A stretch of DNA of 64,000 nt from UBA5704 sp036264355 (GCA_036264355.1 DATARD010000408.1:1-64000), one strand, 5' to 3'. Positions 1 through 8,941 are shown, counted from the stretch's first letter. The notes: generated from the letters alone by a model not told the origin. Program-made: numbers and translations.

Positions 1-255
1 ATTTGCGCTGAACGGGAAATCCACCCTCCTAGAATCAAGAGCTTAGGCGCGGCTCTCCCGCGATTCCCGCCGTTTTCCACAGAGGGACCGACGAAGTTGG
101 GCTAGCGCGTGTCAGAATCTATGGTACCCAAGTGATCCGCATCAGCAAAGCGTAGGTGCGGCAACTCACAAGAAACCCACAACCTAGTACAAACCGACGT
201 GTTGTTTCAAGCGATCGACTTCGGAGGCAAGGGCGCCTGGAGTCGCTCTTCTCCT

Positions 256-450
256 TCAAGCGGCCTCATTCTTGCTCTGCTTGCCGGGAGACTTGCTGAT
301 CCTCCGCGGAGGGAAGGAGACAAAGGTCCTCCCGCTTTCCCGTTCCTGCCGCTTGAGATCCAGAGAGATCGCCTCCAAGGCGTAGTTGAACTTGGCCGCG
401 TAGGCTTCACGTATCCTGCGCACTTCTTCGACGATGGGGTCGTCTTGCAT
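256..450 (-). CDS. Small hypothetical protein, second gene of a TA-like pair
   Basis: A 64-residue soluble protein starting MQDDPIVEEVRRIREAY and rich in charged helical residues, with a basic tail. It begins five bases after the stop of the 71-residue gene upstream, so the two are very likely cotranscribed. Pairs of this size and composition are common next to, or instead of, type II toxin-antitoxin modules, but no RelE, MazF or PIN toxin signature is visible. The function is therefore unknown; a regulatory or antitoxin-like role is inference only. Confidence 0.6.
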   Translation of the reverse strand: MQDDPIVEEVRRIREAYAAKFNYALEAISLDLKRQERESGRTFVSFPPRRISKSPGKQSKNEAA

Positions 451-454
451 GGTT

Positions 455-670
455 TCACCCGAGGATCTCTTTCATCAGCTCCTGGGCCGAGCGCGGCTCG
501 GATTTACCCGCCCGAAACTCTTCCTCCGCTTCACGGATCTCTCTCGCAAGCTCCTCGCGCCGCCGCTCCACGATGCGACGGTGAAGGATCTCCACGACGC
601 TCTCCTGATCCTCCAGGCTCAGCCGGTCCGCGGCTTCCAATACTTCTGCGAAAGGCGTCTCGATGGACAT
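455..670 (-). CDS. Antitoxin-like small protein
   Basis: A 71-residue acidic, strongly helical protein. The N-terminal part (LEAADRLSLEDQESVVEIL) followed by an Arg/Glu-rich helix and a short C-terminal tail (ELMKEILG) is typical of small addiction-module components found beside RelE/ParE-type toxins in cyanobacteria and acidobacteria. It is the first gene of a two-gene unit with the 64-residue protein just downstream. The expected toxin is not recognisable, so the pair may be an orphan or an unusual module. The family assignment rests on remembered sequence resemblance. Confidence 0.6.
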   Translation of the reverse strand: MSIETPFAEVLEAADRLSLEDQESVVEILHRRIVERRREELAREIREAEEEFRAGKSEPRSAQELMKEILG

Positions 671-736
671 GGTTCGGGGACCTCCTCAGGAGCCAAGGCT
701 TCGGCTGCAGATTCTGCCACACACGGGAAAACGACC

Positions 737-767
737 GAGAGGCGCCGGGTCACCACCAGCGCCTCTC
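737..767 (-). terminator. Rho-independent terminator of the cox operon
   Basis: A perfect 9-bp inverted repeat (GAGAGGCGC / GCGCCTCTC, 13-nt loop) lies ten bases past the coxL stop codon. On the minus strand it is followed within five bases by TTTT. Position and T-run fit an intrinsic terminator for the leftward cox operon and would separate it from the small gene pair further left. Confidence 0.65.
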
Positions 768-776
768 GCACTCCCC

Positions 777-3143
777 CTACTCCGCCACCCCCTTCTCCCG
801 CAGAATGTTCCACACCTTCTCCGGCGTCATCGGGATGTCGATGTGCCGCACGCCCAGGTGCGACAGGGCGTCGACGACGGCGTTGACGATGGCCGGAGGA
901 GCTCCCACCGTCGCCGACTCGCCGACTCCCTTGGCTCCGAACGGATGGTGGGGCGAGGGGGTGATCGTCTTACCGGTCTCCCAGTTCGGCGTCTCCATGG
1001 AGGTGGGCACCAGGTAGTCCATGAAGCTGCCGCCGGAAATGTTGCCGCTTTCGTCGTAGCTGATCTCTTCGAAGAGGGCCGGGGCCAGGCCCATGCTGAG
1101 GCCGCCGTGGATCTGGCCGTCGACGATCATGGGATTGATGATGTTGCCACAGTCGTCGATCGCCAGGAAGCGGCGGACCTTCACCTCGCCGGTGCCGCGG
1201 TCGATGTCGACGACGCAGACGTAGCTGCCGAAGGGGAAGGTCAGGTTCGGCGGATCGTAATAGTCCACCGCCTCCAACCCCGCCTCCATCCCCGGCGGAT
1301 GGTTGGTGTAGGCCGCGAAGGCGATCTCCTGAATGGTTTTTACTTTCTGCGGCGCGCCCTTGACGAAGAACTTGCCGGGCTCCCACTCGAGGTCCTCCTC
1401 GCTCACCTCCAAAAGGTAGGCGGCGATCTTCTTCGCCTTCTCGCGGATCTTCCGGGCCGCCACGGCGCCGGCGGCGCCGGCCGTCGGCGTCGAGCGGCTG
1501 GCGTAGGTGCCGAGGCCGTAGGGAGCGGTGTCGGTATCCCCCTCCTCCACCTCCACGTGCGCCGCCGGAATCCCCAGCTCCTCGGCGACGATCTGGGCGT
1601 AGGTCGTCTCGTGCCCCTGCCCCTGCGACTTGGTGCCGAAGCGCGCGATGGCCTTGCCGGTGGGATGGATGCGGATCTCCGCCGAGTCGAACATCTTGAT
1701 CCCCAGGATGTCGAAATCCTTCGACGGACCGGCGCCCACGATCTCGGTGAAGGAGCAGATGCCGATCCCCATCAGCTCGCCGCGCTGGCGCTTCTCCGCC
1801 TGCTCTTTCCGCAGCTCGGCGTAGCCGATCTTCTCCAGCGCCTTGTGCAACGCCCCTTCGTAGTTGCCGCTGTCGTACTCCCAGCCCAGCGCCGACTTGT
1901 AAGGGAACTTGTCCTTGGGGATGAAGTTCTTGAAGCGCAGCTCGGCCGGGTCCATCTTCAGCTCGGCCGCCAGCACGTCGGTAACCCTTTCGATCGCGTG
2001 CGCCGCCTCGGTGACGCGGAACGAGCAGCGGTAGGCGACGCCGCCGGGGGGCTTGTTGGTGTAGGCGGCGTCCATCTCGGTAAAAGCTGTCTTGATGTCG
2101 TAGGAGCCGGTGCAGATCGAGAAGAGACCGGCCGGGTACTTCGACGGATTGGCCGCGGCGTCGGTATAGCCATGGTCGGCCAGGGTCTTGATGCGCAGCG
2201 CCGTCATGGTGCCGTCCTTCTTAGCGGCGAGCTCGGCGGTCATGTGATAATCGCGGGCGAAGGAATCGGCCTGCAGGTTTTCCATGCGGTCCTCGACCCA
2301 CTTGACCGGCTTGCCCAGGACCACCGAGGCGGCCACCGCGATGACGTAGCCCGGGTAGACCGGCACCTTGCCGCCGAAGCCGCCGCCGAGGTCGGGGGAG
2401 ACGATGCGGATCTTCTCCTCCGACAGCCCGACGTGGCCGGCGACGAGAGCGAAGACGGTGCGGATGGCGTGCGGCGCCTGGGTCGTCATGTAGACCGTGA
2501 GCTTGCCCATGACGCGATCGAAGTCGGCGACGCAGCCGCAGGTCTCGATCGAGGCGACGTGGATGCGCGGAATGTAAAGGTCCTGCTTGACCGTGACCTC
2601 GGCCTCGGCGAAGGCCTTGTCAGTCGCCGCCCGGTCCCCCGCCTCCCAGTGCCAGATGTGGTTGTCCGTCTTGCCTTCCTTGTCGGTGCGCAGGATCGGC
2701 GCCCCCGGCTCCAGCGCCTTTTTGGGATCGACCACCACCGGCAGCGGCTCGTACTCGACCTCCACCGCCTCGACGCCGTCGGCCGCGATGTAGCGGTCGG
2801 TGGCGATCACCGCCGCCACCTCCTGCGCCTGATACATCACTTTTTCGACCGGCAGCACCATCTGGGTGTCCGACATCAGAGTGGGCATCCAGTGCAGGTT
2901 GAAACCTTTCAACGTCTCGCCGGTGATCACCGCCAGCACGCCCGGAATGGCGAGCGCCTTTTCGGTGTGAATGGCCTTGATTTTGGCGTGCGCGAAGGGG
3001 CTGCGCACGATGTCCATGTGGACCATGCCGGGGAGCTTGATGTAGTCGACGTAACGGCCCTGGCCGCGGATGAAGCGCGGGTCCTCCTTGCGCTTCATCG
3101 AGTGGCCCATGCCGCAGATTTCGGGGCTCGTCTTCAGTTCCAT
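777..3143 (-). CDS. coxL: Aerobic CO dehydrogenase large subunit, form I (MoCu active site)
   Basis: This is the molybdopterin-binding catalytic subunit of aerobic carbon monoxide dehydrogenase (CO + H2O to CO2 + 2H+ + 2e-). The 788-residue length and the N-terminal xanthine-dehydrogenase-type hammerhead domain fit the family. The decisive feature is the loop AYRCSFR, with Cys at about residue 373. This is the form I signature, whose Cys bridges copper to molybdenum; form II enzymes have AYxGAGR instead. The conserved GVGESA near the C terminus supplies the active-site Glu (about residue 742). The start was placed at the ATG at 3143, eight bases after the coxS stop, because the longer reading frame runs antiparallel through coxS. 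It is the last gene of a nine-gene cluster and is followed by a terminator. Confidence 0.95.
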   Translation of the reverse strand: MELKTSPEICGMGHSMKRKEDPRFIRGQGRYVDYIKLPGMVHMDIVRSPFAHAKIKAIHTEKALAIPGVLAVITGETLKGFNLHWMPTLMSDTQMVLPVEKVMYQAQEVAAVIATDRYIAADGVEAVEVEYEPLPVVVDPKKALEPGAPILRTDKEGKTDNHIWHWEAGDRAATDKAFAEAEVTVKQDLYIPRIHVASIETCGCVADFDRVMGKLTVYMTTQAPHAIRTVFALVAGHVGLSEEKIRIVSPDLGGGFGGKVPVYPGYVIAVAASVVLGKPVKWVEDRMENLQADSFARDYHMTAELAAKKDGTMTALRIKTLADHGYTDAAANPSKYPAGLFSICTGSYDIKTAFTEMDAAYTNKPPGGVAYRCSFRVTEAAHAIERVTDVLAAELKMDPAELRFKNFIPKDKFPYKSALGWEYDSGNYEGALHKALEKIGYAELRKEQAEKRQRGELMGIGICSFTEIVGAGPSKDFDILGIKMFDSAEIRIHPTGKAIARFGTKSQGQGHETTYAQIVAEELGIPAAHVEVEEGDTDTAPYGLGTYASRSTPTAGAAGAVAARKIREKAKKIAAYLLEVSEEDLEWEPGKFFVKGAPQKVKTIQEIAFAAYTNHPPGMEAGLEAVDYYDPPNLTFPFGSYVCVVDIDRGTGEVKVRRFLAIDDCGNIINPMIVDGQIHGGLSMGLAPALFEEISYDESGNISGGSFMDYLVPTSMETPNWETGKTITPSPHHPFGAKGVGESATVGAPPAIVNAVVDALSHLGVRHIDIPMTPEKVWNILREKGVAE

Positions 3144-3151
3144 GGCTCCTC

Positions 3152-3631
3152 CTATCCTTCGGGATGCAGCTTGGCGGCGGCGTGCTGCACGGACTTGACG
3201 ATGTTGACGTAGCCGGTGCAGCGGCAGAGGTTGCCGGAGATCGCCCGGCGGATCTCCGCTTCGCTGGGATTGGGGTTCTGGGCCAGCAGGGCGGCGCTGG
3301 TGAGCATCATGCCCGGCGTGCAGAAGCCGCACTGCAATCCGTGCTCCTGCCAGAACCCATCCTGAATCGCATGCAGCTTGCCGTCCTTCTCCAGCCCTTC
3401 GACCGTCGTCACCTCACGGCCGTCGGCCTGCACGGCGAGCACCGTGCAGGACTTGACCGGCACGCCGTCGAGCAGCACCGTGCAGGCACCGCAGTGGGTC
3501 GTGTCGCAGCCGATGTGGGTGCCGGTCAGGCTCAGGCTCTCGCGCAGGAGATGGACGAGGAGGAGGCGCGATTCGACCTCGGCCTTGTGCTCGGTGCCGT
3601 TGACTTTGACTCGGATCTCGTGTTGCGCCAT
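3152..3631 (-). CDS. coxS: CO dehydrogenase small subunit, 2x[2Fe-2S]
   Basis: This is the iron-sulfur electron-transfer subunit of the CoxLMS heterotrimer, 159 residues. Cys42, 47, 50 and 62 form the plant-ferredoxin-type [2Fe-2S] site. Cys101, 104, 136 and 138 (CGFC...CRC) form the C-terminal helical [2Fe-2S] site next to the molybdenum cofactor. All eight ligands are present. It lies between coxM and coxL with gaps of 3 and 8 bases, giving the canonical M-S-L order of form I loci. Confidence 0.96.
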   Translation of the reverse strand: MAQHEIRVKVNGTEHKAEVESRLLLVHLLRESLSLTGTHIGCDTTHCGACTVLLDGVPVKSCTVLAVQADGREVTTVEGLEKDGKLHAIQDGFWQEHGLQCGFCTPGMMLTSAALLAQNPNPSEAEIRRAISGNLCRCTGYVNIVKSVQHAAAKLHPEG

Positions 3632-3634
3632 GGC

Positions 3635-4516
3635 TCAATGCTCCCTGGCCCACTGGATGGCCCGCTGGATCGCACGCGCCGTGAGGACGCGCGCCATCTG
3701 CCGCTTGTACTCGACGGCCCCGCGCCGGTCGGCGGAGGGCGAGGCGATGGAGGCGGCCAGCCGCGCCGCTTCGGCGATCACGTCGTCTCCCGGCTGTTTG
3801 CCGGTGAGATATTGCTCGGCCGCTGCGGCGCGCAGCGGCGTGGGACCGGCGTTGGTGAGGCCGATGCCCACGCTCGCCACCTCGCCGCCCGCGCCGAGGG
3901 TCAACTGCACGGCGGACGCGGCGGTGGCGAAGTCCCCCACCTTGCGTTCGAGCTTCACGTAGGAGCCGCCGGTTCTCAGCGGGGGCACCGGCGGCGCCGG
4001 GATGCGGATCTCCGTGAGGATTTCATCCGGCTGGAGCGCGGTGGTGAAAAGGCCGAGGAAAAACTGATCGATCGGGATGGTGCGCGTGCCGTTGGGACCG
4101 GTCGCCACCACCTCGGCGCGCAGGGCCAGCATGGTGGCCGGGTGATCGTTGGCAGGATCGCCATGGGCCAGGTTGCCGCCCACGGTCGCCAGGTTGCGCA
4201 CCAGCGGATCGGCGATCACCGCCGCGGTTTCCGCCAGCAGCGGATACTTGTTCCTGATCAGATCGGAGTGCTCGAGCGCCGATTCGCGCGTCCGGCCGCC
4301 GATCTTGAGGACGCCGCCCTCCTCCTTGACGTACTCCAGCCCGGGGATGCGGCCGATGTCGATCAGGTGGCCGGCGGCGCCCAGGCGCAGCTTGAGCAGC
4401 GGCAGGAGGCTCTGCCCGCCGGAGAGGACCTTGGCATCGTCGGGGTGGCCCTGGAGGAGCGCCAGGGCATCCTCCAGGGTCTGCGGTGAGTGGTAATCGA
4501 ACGTTGCAGGGATCAT
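3635..4516 (-). CDS. coxM: CO dehydrogenase medium (FAD-binding) subunit
   Basis: This is the FAD-binding subunit that passes electrons from the Fe-S clusters to the quinone pool. The 293-residue protein shows both flavin motifs of the family: SGGQSLLP near residue 35 and TVGGN with following HGDPAND near residue 110. The start at 4516 (MIPATFDYH) was chosen because AAGGAGAG lies just upstream; the nine extra residues of the longer frame would bury that ribosome site. It heads the M-S-L structural block and follows the membrane-anchor gene coxG by 36 bases. Confidence 0.95.
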   Translation of the reverse strand: MIPATFDYHSPQTLEDALALLQGHPDDAKVLSGGQSLLPLLKLRLGAAGHLIDIGRIPGLEYVKEEGGVLKIGGRTRESALEHSDLIRNKYPLLAETAAVIADPLVRNLATVGGNLAHGDPANDHPATMLALRAEVVATGPNGTRTIPIDQFFLGLFTTALQPDEILTEIRIPAPPVPPLRTGGSYVKLERKVGDFATAASAVQLTLGAGGEVASVGIGLTNAGPTPLRAAAAEQYLTGKQPGDDVIAEAARLAASIASPSADRRGAVEYKRQMARVLTARAIQRAIQWAREH

Positions 4517-4552
4517 CGATAACTCTCCTTTCGCGCGGCGCAATCCACCGGT

Positions 4553-5278
4553 TCAAGAGCGGATCAGGAACCAGTAGACGAGCAGGGCGAGAACGATGAC
4601 TGCGATCCAGAAAATGGGATTGCTGAGGAGGCGGCCGGCCGCCCGGCTTGCGGCTGCGGCGCCCAGGGAGCCGACGTCCAAAACGTTGTCAACGCCAGGA
4701 GGGGGCGCCGGCGGAGGCGCCGCGGTCACGGACGAGACAGCCGGGGGAGGCGCGACCGGACCAGGGTTTTCAGCCGCCGGCGAGACCGGCGGCGGCACGC
4801 TCTCCGGCGCCGCCACGGCGGCGGGCGTTTCCAATTCCCGGCGCATGGCGTCCGTGAACTTCTGGAAAAGCTGATCGCTGACGTCCTGGATCATGCCGCG
4901 GCCGAACTGCGCCAGCACGCCCATGACGTTGACGTCGGAGACCACCGTCACCTCGGTCTCCGCCGGAGCGCGCCCGACGACGCGGCTCTTCATCCGCATG
5001 TCGGCGCCCCCCTTGCCGCGCGTCTCCTGGCCCGAGGCGGCGATGTCGGCCTCCCCGGCGGCCTCGTCCAGCCGCTCGAAGCGCATCTTGCCGCGATAGC
5101 TCGCCGTCACCGGCCCCACCTTGATGGTGATCGTTCCGGTGTAGGTCGTAGCGTCCACCTTCTCCGTGATGGCGGCTCCCGGCAGGCAGCGCGCCACCTT
5201 GTACGGATCGGTGAGGAAGTCCCACACCGCGGCGGCGGGGGCCTTGACGACGAAGCTCTTGGTGATCTCCATTCCCAT
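4553..5278 (-). CDS. coxG: CoxG membrane-anchor SRPBCC protein
   Basis: A 241-residue protein with three parts: an SRPBCC/START-like hydrophobic-cavity domain (residues 1-150), a long Pro/Ala-rich linker, and a single C-terminal transmembrane helix ending in VYWFLIRS. CoxG proteins anchor CO dehydrogenase at the membrane and are thought to hand electrons to menaquinone by carrying the quinone in the SRPBCC cavity. The start ATG at 5278 is preceded by AAAGGAAA at good spacing; a second ATG six bases on is possible. Its position between coxE and coxM supports a role in the respiratory link of the enzyme. Confidence 0.9.
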   Translation of the reverse strand: MGMEITKSFVVKAPAAAVWDFLTDPYKVARCLPGAAITEKVDATTYTGTITIKVGPVTASYRGKMRFERLDEAAGEADIAASGQETRGKGGADMRMKSRVVGRAPAETEVTVVSDVNVMGVLAQFGRGMIQDVSDQLFQKFTDAMRRELETPAAVAAPESVPPPVSPAAENPGPVAPPPAVSSVTAAPPPAPPPGVDNVLDVGSLGAAAASRAAGRLLSNPIFWIAVIVLALLVYWFLIRS

Positions 5279-5300
5279 AATGGTTTCCTTTAAACTCCCG

Positions 5301-6443
5301 TCAAGCGGCCAGCAGAGGAAGGAGCCGCTCCAGCGACTCCAAGTTGTGGGCCGGCAGCAATCGATCGACCCAGGGGAGCGCCGCGGCCATGGCGCGGGCG
5401 GTGGGCTCATAGCGAGAATCCCCGGCCAGGGGATTGAGCCACAGCACCCGCCGCGCCCGCGCGCGGATGGCCCGCATCGCCCCGGCCAGCGGCGCGACGT
5501 CGCCGCGGTCGAGGCCGTCGCTCAGGATGATCACGATCGTCTGCCCGTTCACCAGCTCGTCGAGATAGTACGCCGCAAATTCCGCCAGGCACTCGCCGAT
5601 CTTCGTGCCGCCCGACCAGTCGGGCACCTGATGAGCCAGGCGCTCCAGCGTGCGGTCGACCTGACCCGGTCGCAACCAGGGAGTGAGCCGCACCAGAGTG
5701 GTGTTGAAAGCAAAGATCTCGCTCGATCGCTCCGAACGGGTCACCCGGCGCAGCGCCAGCACGAAGGTGAGCAGGAAACGGGTGTGGGGGTCCATCGAGC
5801 CGCTGGTGTCGCAGAGCACGACCAGACGGGGCTTTTCGATCGGCCGTGCCCGCCGGGCGAGCGAGAGGAATTCGCCGCCGTGAGCGATGGCCCGCCGGAA
5901 GCTGCGCCGCAGGTCGGCCTCGCCGCGGCCGCGCACCGGCACCCGCCGCCGGCTGGCACGCGTGGCAAGGCGCAGGACCATGCGGCCCAGGAGGCGCTCC
6001 ATGGCCGCCTGATCGGCCGTCGAATACTCCTCGAAGGATTTGCGGCGCAGCACCGCTTCCGGACTGTACCCCGGCTCCTCGCCCGTGGGCACGGCCACCT
6101 CCATCTCGGACTCGCTCTCCCGCCGGCCGGGCAGCCTGCCGCCGGGCCGCAGCCGGTTCTGGGCGGGACGGTGGGGGTCGTGGAACGGCGGGTTCGACGA
6201 TCCAGCCTCTGCGGGCGCGCTCCACAGCAGATCGAACAGCTCCTCGAACACCGCCGCGTCGCGCTGCCGGATCTTGAGCGCCGTGCGCAGGGCCCGGCGC
6301 ACCTCGTCGCGGTCGCCGAGATCGATCAGCGTGAGCGCCGCCAGGCCGTCCGCCTCGTCGCTCAGGGTAACGCCGACGCCGCGCTGGCGCAGAGCCCCGG
6401 CGAAGCGCGCGACGTGGCGGACGAGGTCGGTCTGATCCGTCAA
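5301..6443 (-). CDS. coxE: CoxE VWA-domain maturation protein
   Basis: A CoxE-type protein of 380 residues with a C-terminal von Willebrand factor A domain. The MIDAS motif DTSGS is seen in VVLCDTSGSMD, and a further conserved acidic site in ILSDGLDRGD. In characterised CO dehydrogenase systems CoxE acts with the AAA+ ATPase CoxD in building the [CuSMoO2] centre. The start is a TTG at 6443 whose last bases overlap the coxD stop (TTGA). All longer starts would lie inside coxD in another frame, and the protein then begins at the conserved LTDQTDLVRHVARF. Coupled translation with coxD is likely. Confidence 0.9.
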   Translation of the reverse strand: MTDQTDLVRHVARFAGALRQRGVGVTLSDEADGLAALTLIDLGDRDEVRRALRTALKIRQRDAAVFEELFDLLWSAPAEAGSSNPPFHDPHRPAQNRLRPGGRLPGRRESESEMEVAVPTGEEPGYSPEAVLRRKSFEEYSTADQAAMERLLGRMVLRLATRASRRRVPVRGRGEADLRRSFRRAIAHGGEFLSLARRARPIEKPRLVVLCDTSGSMDPHTRFLLTFVLALRRVTRSERSSEIFAFNTTLVRLTPWLRPGQVDRTLERLAHQVPDWSGGTKIGECLAEFAAYYLDELVNGQTIVIILSDGLDRGDVAPLAGAMRAIRARARRVLWLNPLAGDSRYEPTARAMAAALPWVDRLLPAHNLESLERLLPLLAA

Positions 6444-7321
6444 CCCGTGGCCTCCGCCAGCACTGCCTTCAACTCGCCCGCCCCCAGCTCGCGCAGGTCG
6501 TGCTGGTCTTTGAGGATGCAGCCCAGGGTCTCGGCCACCGTCTCGCGGTCGAGATGCTCGCTGTGCAGATGGCAAAGCGCCTGCGCCCAGTCGATCGTCT
6601 CCGCCACCCCCGGCGCCTTGCTCAGCCGCCGCCGCCGCAGGACCTGCATGAAGCGGCCGATCTCCTCGGCCAGCCGCGCGCTGGCGCCCGGCACGCGCGC
6701 CCGCAGGATGCGCACCTCCTTCTCCAGCGACGGGTGCTCTATATAAAGGTAGAGGCAGCGCCGGCGCAGGGCGTCGCCGATCTCGCGCGTGCGGTTCGAG
6801 GTGAGGACCACGTAAGGGACGTGCTCGGCCCGGAGGGTGCCCAGCTCCGGGATCGTCACCTGGAAATCGGAGAGCACCTCCAGCAGGAAGGCCTCGAAGC
6901 CGTCGTCCGCGCGATCGATCTCGTCGATCAGCAACACCGGCGGCCCCTCCGCCCGGGTGATGGCGCGCAGAAGCGGCCGCTCCAAGAGATAGCTGCGGCC
7001 GAAGATCAGGTCCTCGATCTCGCTGGCGCTCTTGCCTTCATCCTCGGCCATCCGCACTCGCAGCATCTGGCGCTGATAGTTCCACTCGTAGAGCGCGGTC
7101 GAGACGTCCAATCCCTCGTAGCACTGGAGGCGGATGAGCTCGGTGTCGAGGAGCCGCGCCAGCACCTTGGCGATCTCGGTCTTGCCCACGCCGGCATCGC
7201 CCTCGATGAGCAGCGGCCGGCGCATCTCCCGGGAGAGGAACAGGGCGGTGGCGATGGCCGGATCGGCGATGTATCCCTGCCGCTCCATGGCCTCTTGGAG
7301 CGCCGCGATCTCCGGCCTCAA
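6440..7321 (-). CDS. coxD: CoxD AAA+ MoxR-type ATPase
   Basis: A MoxR-family AAA+ ATPase of 293 residues. Walker A is GDAGVGKT (residues 41-48) and Walker B is LLIDEID, with sensor residues in VLTSNRTRE and an arginine-finger region in DALRRRC. CoxD is the chaperone-like ATPase needed to insert sulfur and copper into the CODH active site. The start was set at TTG 7321, which overlaps the stop of the upstream XdhC-YHS gene by four bases (TTGA) and gives the typical N terminus. An ATG at 7288 is the alternative. The much longer ATG frame to 8155 is antisense-free noise within the upstream gene. Confidence 0.93.
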   Translation of the reverse strand: MRPEIAALQEAMERQGYIADPAIATALFLSREMRRPLLIEGDAGVGKTEIAKVLARLLDTELIRLQCYEGLDVSTALYEWNYQRQMLRVRMAEDEGKSASEIEDLIFGRSYLLERPLLRAITRAEGPPVLLIDEIDRADDGFEAFLLEVLSDFQVTIPELGTLRAEHVPYVVLTSNRTREIGDALRRRCLYLYIEHPSLEKEVRILRARVPGASARLAEEIGRFMQVLRRRRLSKAPGVAETIDWAQALCHLHSEHLDRETVAETLGCILKDQHDLRELGAGELKAVLAEATG

Positions 7322-8316
7322 GCGGCGCCCTCCTGGGCAATGTATCGCTCCGGCGCCGCCAGGAAGCGCTCGCGGCAGCCGCCACAGCAGAAGTACCAGG
7401 TGCGGCCCGCGTGCTCGGCGGTGTGGCGGGCGCCCGCGATCGTGACCGTCATGCCGCAGATCGGATCGATCGCTTCGGCAGGCTCGCCGCTCCTGGCCGC
7501 CTCGGGTTTCGCCTCTCCTTCCTCGACCGCCGGCGCGGCGTGCTGGCGCTCGACGATCTCCGCGAGGACGGAGAGGGCGATCTCCTCCGGCGTCTCGGCC
7601 CCGATCCTCACCCCCGCGGGGCTGCGGATGGCGTCGATCGCCGCGGCCGTCACGCCTCCGTCCAGGAGGGTCTCCCGCATCTGGGCGAAGCGTTTCCGGC
7701 TCGCCACCACCCCGAGGTAGGAGGGCGCCATGGCCAGCGCGTCGCGGATTGCCGCCTCGTCGCGCTCCCCGAGGGTGGCCACGACGGCGAAGCGTGGGCT
7801 GTGGGACCTGGCGAAGAGCCGCGGCGCCCGGCCGGGATCGGTGAGGACCTGATCGGCGCCGGGGAACAATTCCGGCTCGGCCGCGGGATCGACGGCGATC
7901 ACCGAGTAGCCCATGGCCTTGCCCAGCTTCACCAGCGCCCGGGCGGTGGGCGAGACGCCGAACACCACGAGGCGCGGCGCCGGCAGGACGGGCTCGAGAT
8001 AGATCTCCACGCTCCCTCCGCTGTGGCAGGTCATGGGAAACACGGTGATGCCGGGCCGCCGGGCCGTCTCCGGATCGGGCGCCAGGGCGACGAGCCGCGG
8101 CTGGCCCTCGGCGAGCGCCCGCTGCGCCTCGCGCACCACCGTCGGCTGGGTGCAACTGCCGCCGAGAAAGCCGTGGAACGCGCCGGCGGCGGTGATGAGC
8201 GCCATGTCCCCCGCCTGCGACGAGCTCGCCGGCTGGCGTCGCACCACCACGGCCAGGACGAACGGTTCCTCCCGGTGAGCGAGGTCCGCGGCCATCTGGA
8301 GGAGCTCGGCGCGCAT
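7318..8316 (-). CDS. XdhC/CoxI-family cofactor chaperone fused to a YHS domain
   Basis: A 332-residue two-domain protein. Residues 1-260 are XdhC/CoxI/CoxF-like: an N-terminal segment with GGSC followed by a Rossmann-like domain that begins RLVVFGVSPTA. Such proteins bind and mature the molybdenum cofactor before insertion. The last ~50 residues form a YHS domain (DPICGMTV ... WYFCCGGCRERF ... PERY), a Cys-rich, metal-binding-type module also found in copper-handling proteins. The start at 8316 follows GAGGAGG; the longer frame would overlap the upstream gene. The fusion suggests joint handling of cofactor and a metal such as copper, which is inference. Confidence 0.85.
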   Translation of the reverse strand: MRAELLQMAADLAHREEPFVLAVVVRRQPASSSQAGDMALITAAGAFHGFLGGSCTQPTVVREAQRALAEGQPRLVALAPDPETARRPGITVFPMTCHSGGSVEIYLEPVLPAPRLVVFGVSPTARALVKLGKAMGYSVIAVDPAAEPELFPGADQVLTDPGRAPRLFARSHSPRFAVVATLGERDEAAIRDALAMAPSYLGVVASRKRFAQMRETLLDGGVTAAAIDAIRSPAGVRIGAETPEEIALSVLAEIVERQHAAPAVEEGEAKPEAARSGEPAEAIDPICGMTVTIAGARHTAEHAGRTWYFCCGGCRERFLAAPERYIAQEGAA

Positions 8317-8320
8317 GCCG

Positions 8321-8941
8321 CTAAGCGCCTCCTCGCCCTTCCCGGACCCGCGCATAATCCTCCGGCACGTCGATATCGCCCAAGGCCGCCGCTGGCCACG
8401 CCAGCACCTCCGCTTCGCCCCGGTGGCGCTTCACCACCTGTCGGCCGCAGCCCTCTCCGGTCATCATCAACAGCTCGTTGAAGAGGCTGCGGTCGTAGAG
8501 CATGGGCGGCGCGTTGACCCCCTCGTAGTCCGAGATGACGAGCGGCGCCCGGGTCTCGCGGTAGCGGGCGATCATCGCGGCGATCATCTCCGGCGTGACG
8601 AAGGGCATGTCCGCCAGCAGCACCATGGCCGCCTGCACCTGGGGCGGCACGGCCAGGACGCCGCTCTTGAGCGAGGAGTTGATCCCCTGTTCATAGAGCG
8701 GATTGAGCGCCCACTGGCAGGGCAGGCCTGCGAGCTCCCGGGCCGCCTTGTCCGCTTGATGGCCGAGCACCACCAGCAACGGCGACAGGCCGCCGGCCAG
8801 CGCCCGCCGCACCGCTCCCCGCAGCACGCTCTCCCCGTCCAGCTCGAAGAGGAGCTTGTTGCTCCCCATGCGGCTCGACGTGCCCGCGGCGAGGAGAGTC
8901 CCGGCGACAGGCCCCGACCGCAGATCAGTTCGAGCCGGCAT
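8321..8941 (-). CDS. Molybdenum cofactor nucleotidyltransferase (MobA/MocA-like)
   Basis: A 206-residue NTP-transferase-fold protein. The nucleotide-binding signature LLAAGTSSRMGSNKLL is near residue 16 and the metal site LLADMPF is in the middle. MocA-type enzymes transfer CMP (or GMP) to molybdopterin; molybdopterin cytosine dinucleotide is the form used by CO dehydrogenases, so CTP specificity is expected from context but cannot be read from sequence alone. It overlaps the upstream xdhC by 17 bases and is followed after four bases by the XdhC-YHS gene. Confidence 0.88.
   Translation of the reverse strand: MPARTDLRSGPVAGTLLAAGTSSRMGSNKLLFELDGESVLRGAVRRALAGGLSPLLVVLGHQADKAARELAGLPCQWALNPLYEQGINSSLKSGVLAVPPQVQAAMVLLADMPFVTPEMIAAMIARYRETRAPLVISDYEGVNAPPMLYDRSLFNELLMMTGEGCGRQVVKRHRGEAEVLAWPAAALGDIDVPEDYARVREGRGGA

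Noticed and set aside
199..1017. 272-codon plus-strand frame over the left-hand TA-like pair
   Set aside because: It crosses the two small leftward genes and the coxL terminator and end; its translation has no domain and runs antisense to better-supported genes.
663..3212. An 849-codon open frame on the plus strand opposite coxL
   Set aside because: It is the antisense shadow of a real gene. The protein is low-complexity (Arg/His/Asp/Val-rich), as expected from high-GC third positions, and coxL on the other strand matches its family over the full length. The same holds for long frames opposite the second large subunit, patatin and phospholipase D genes.
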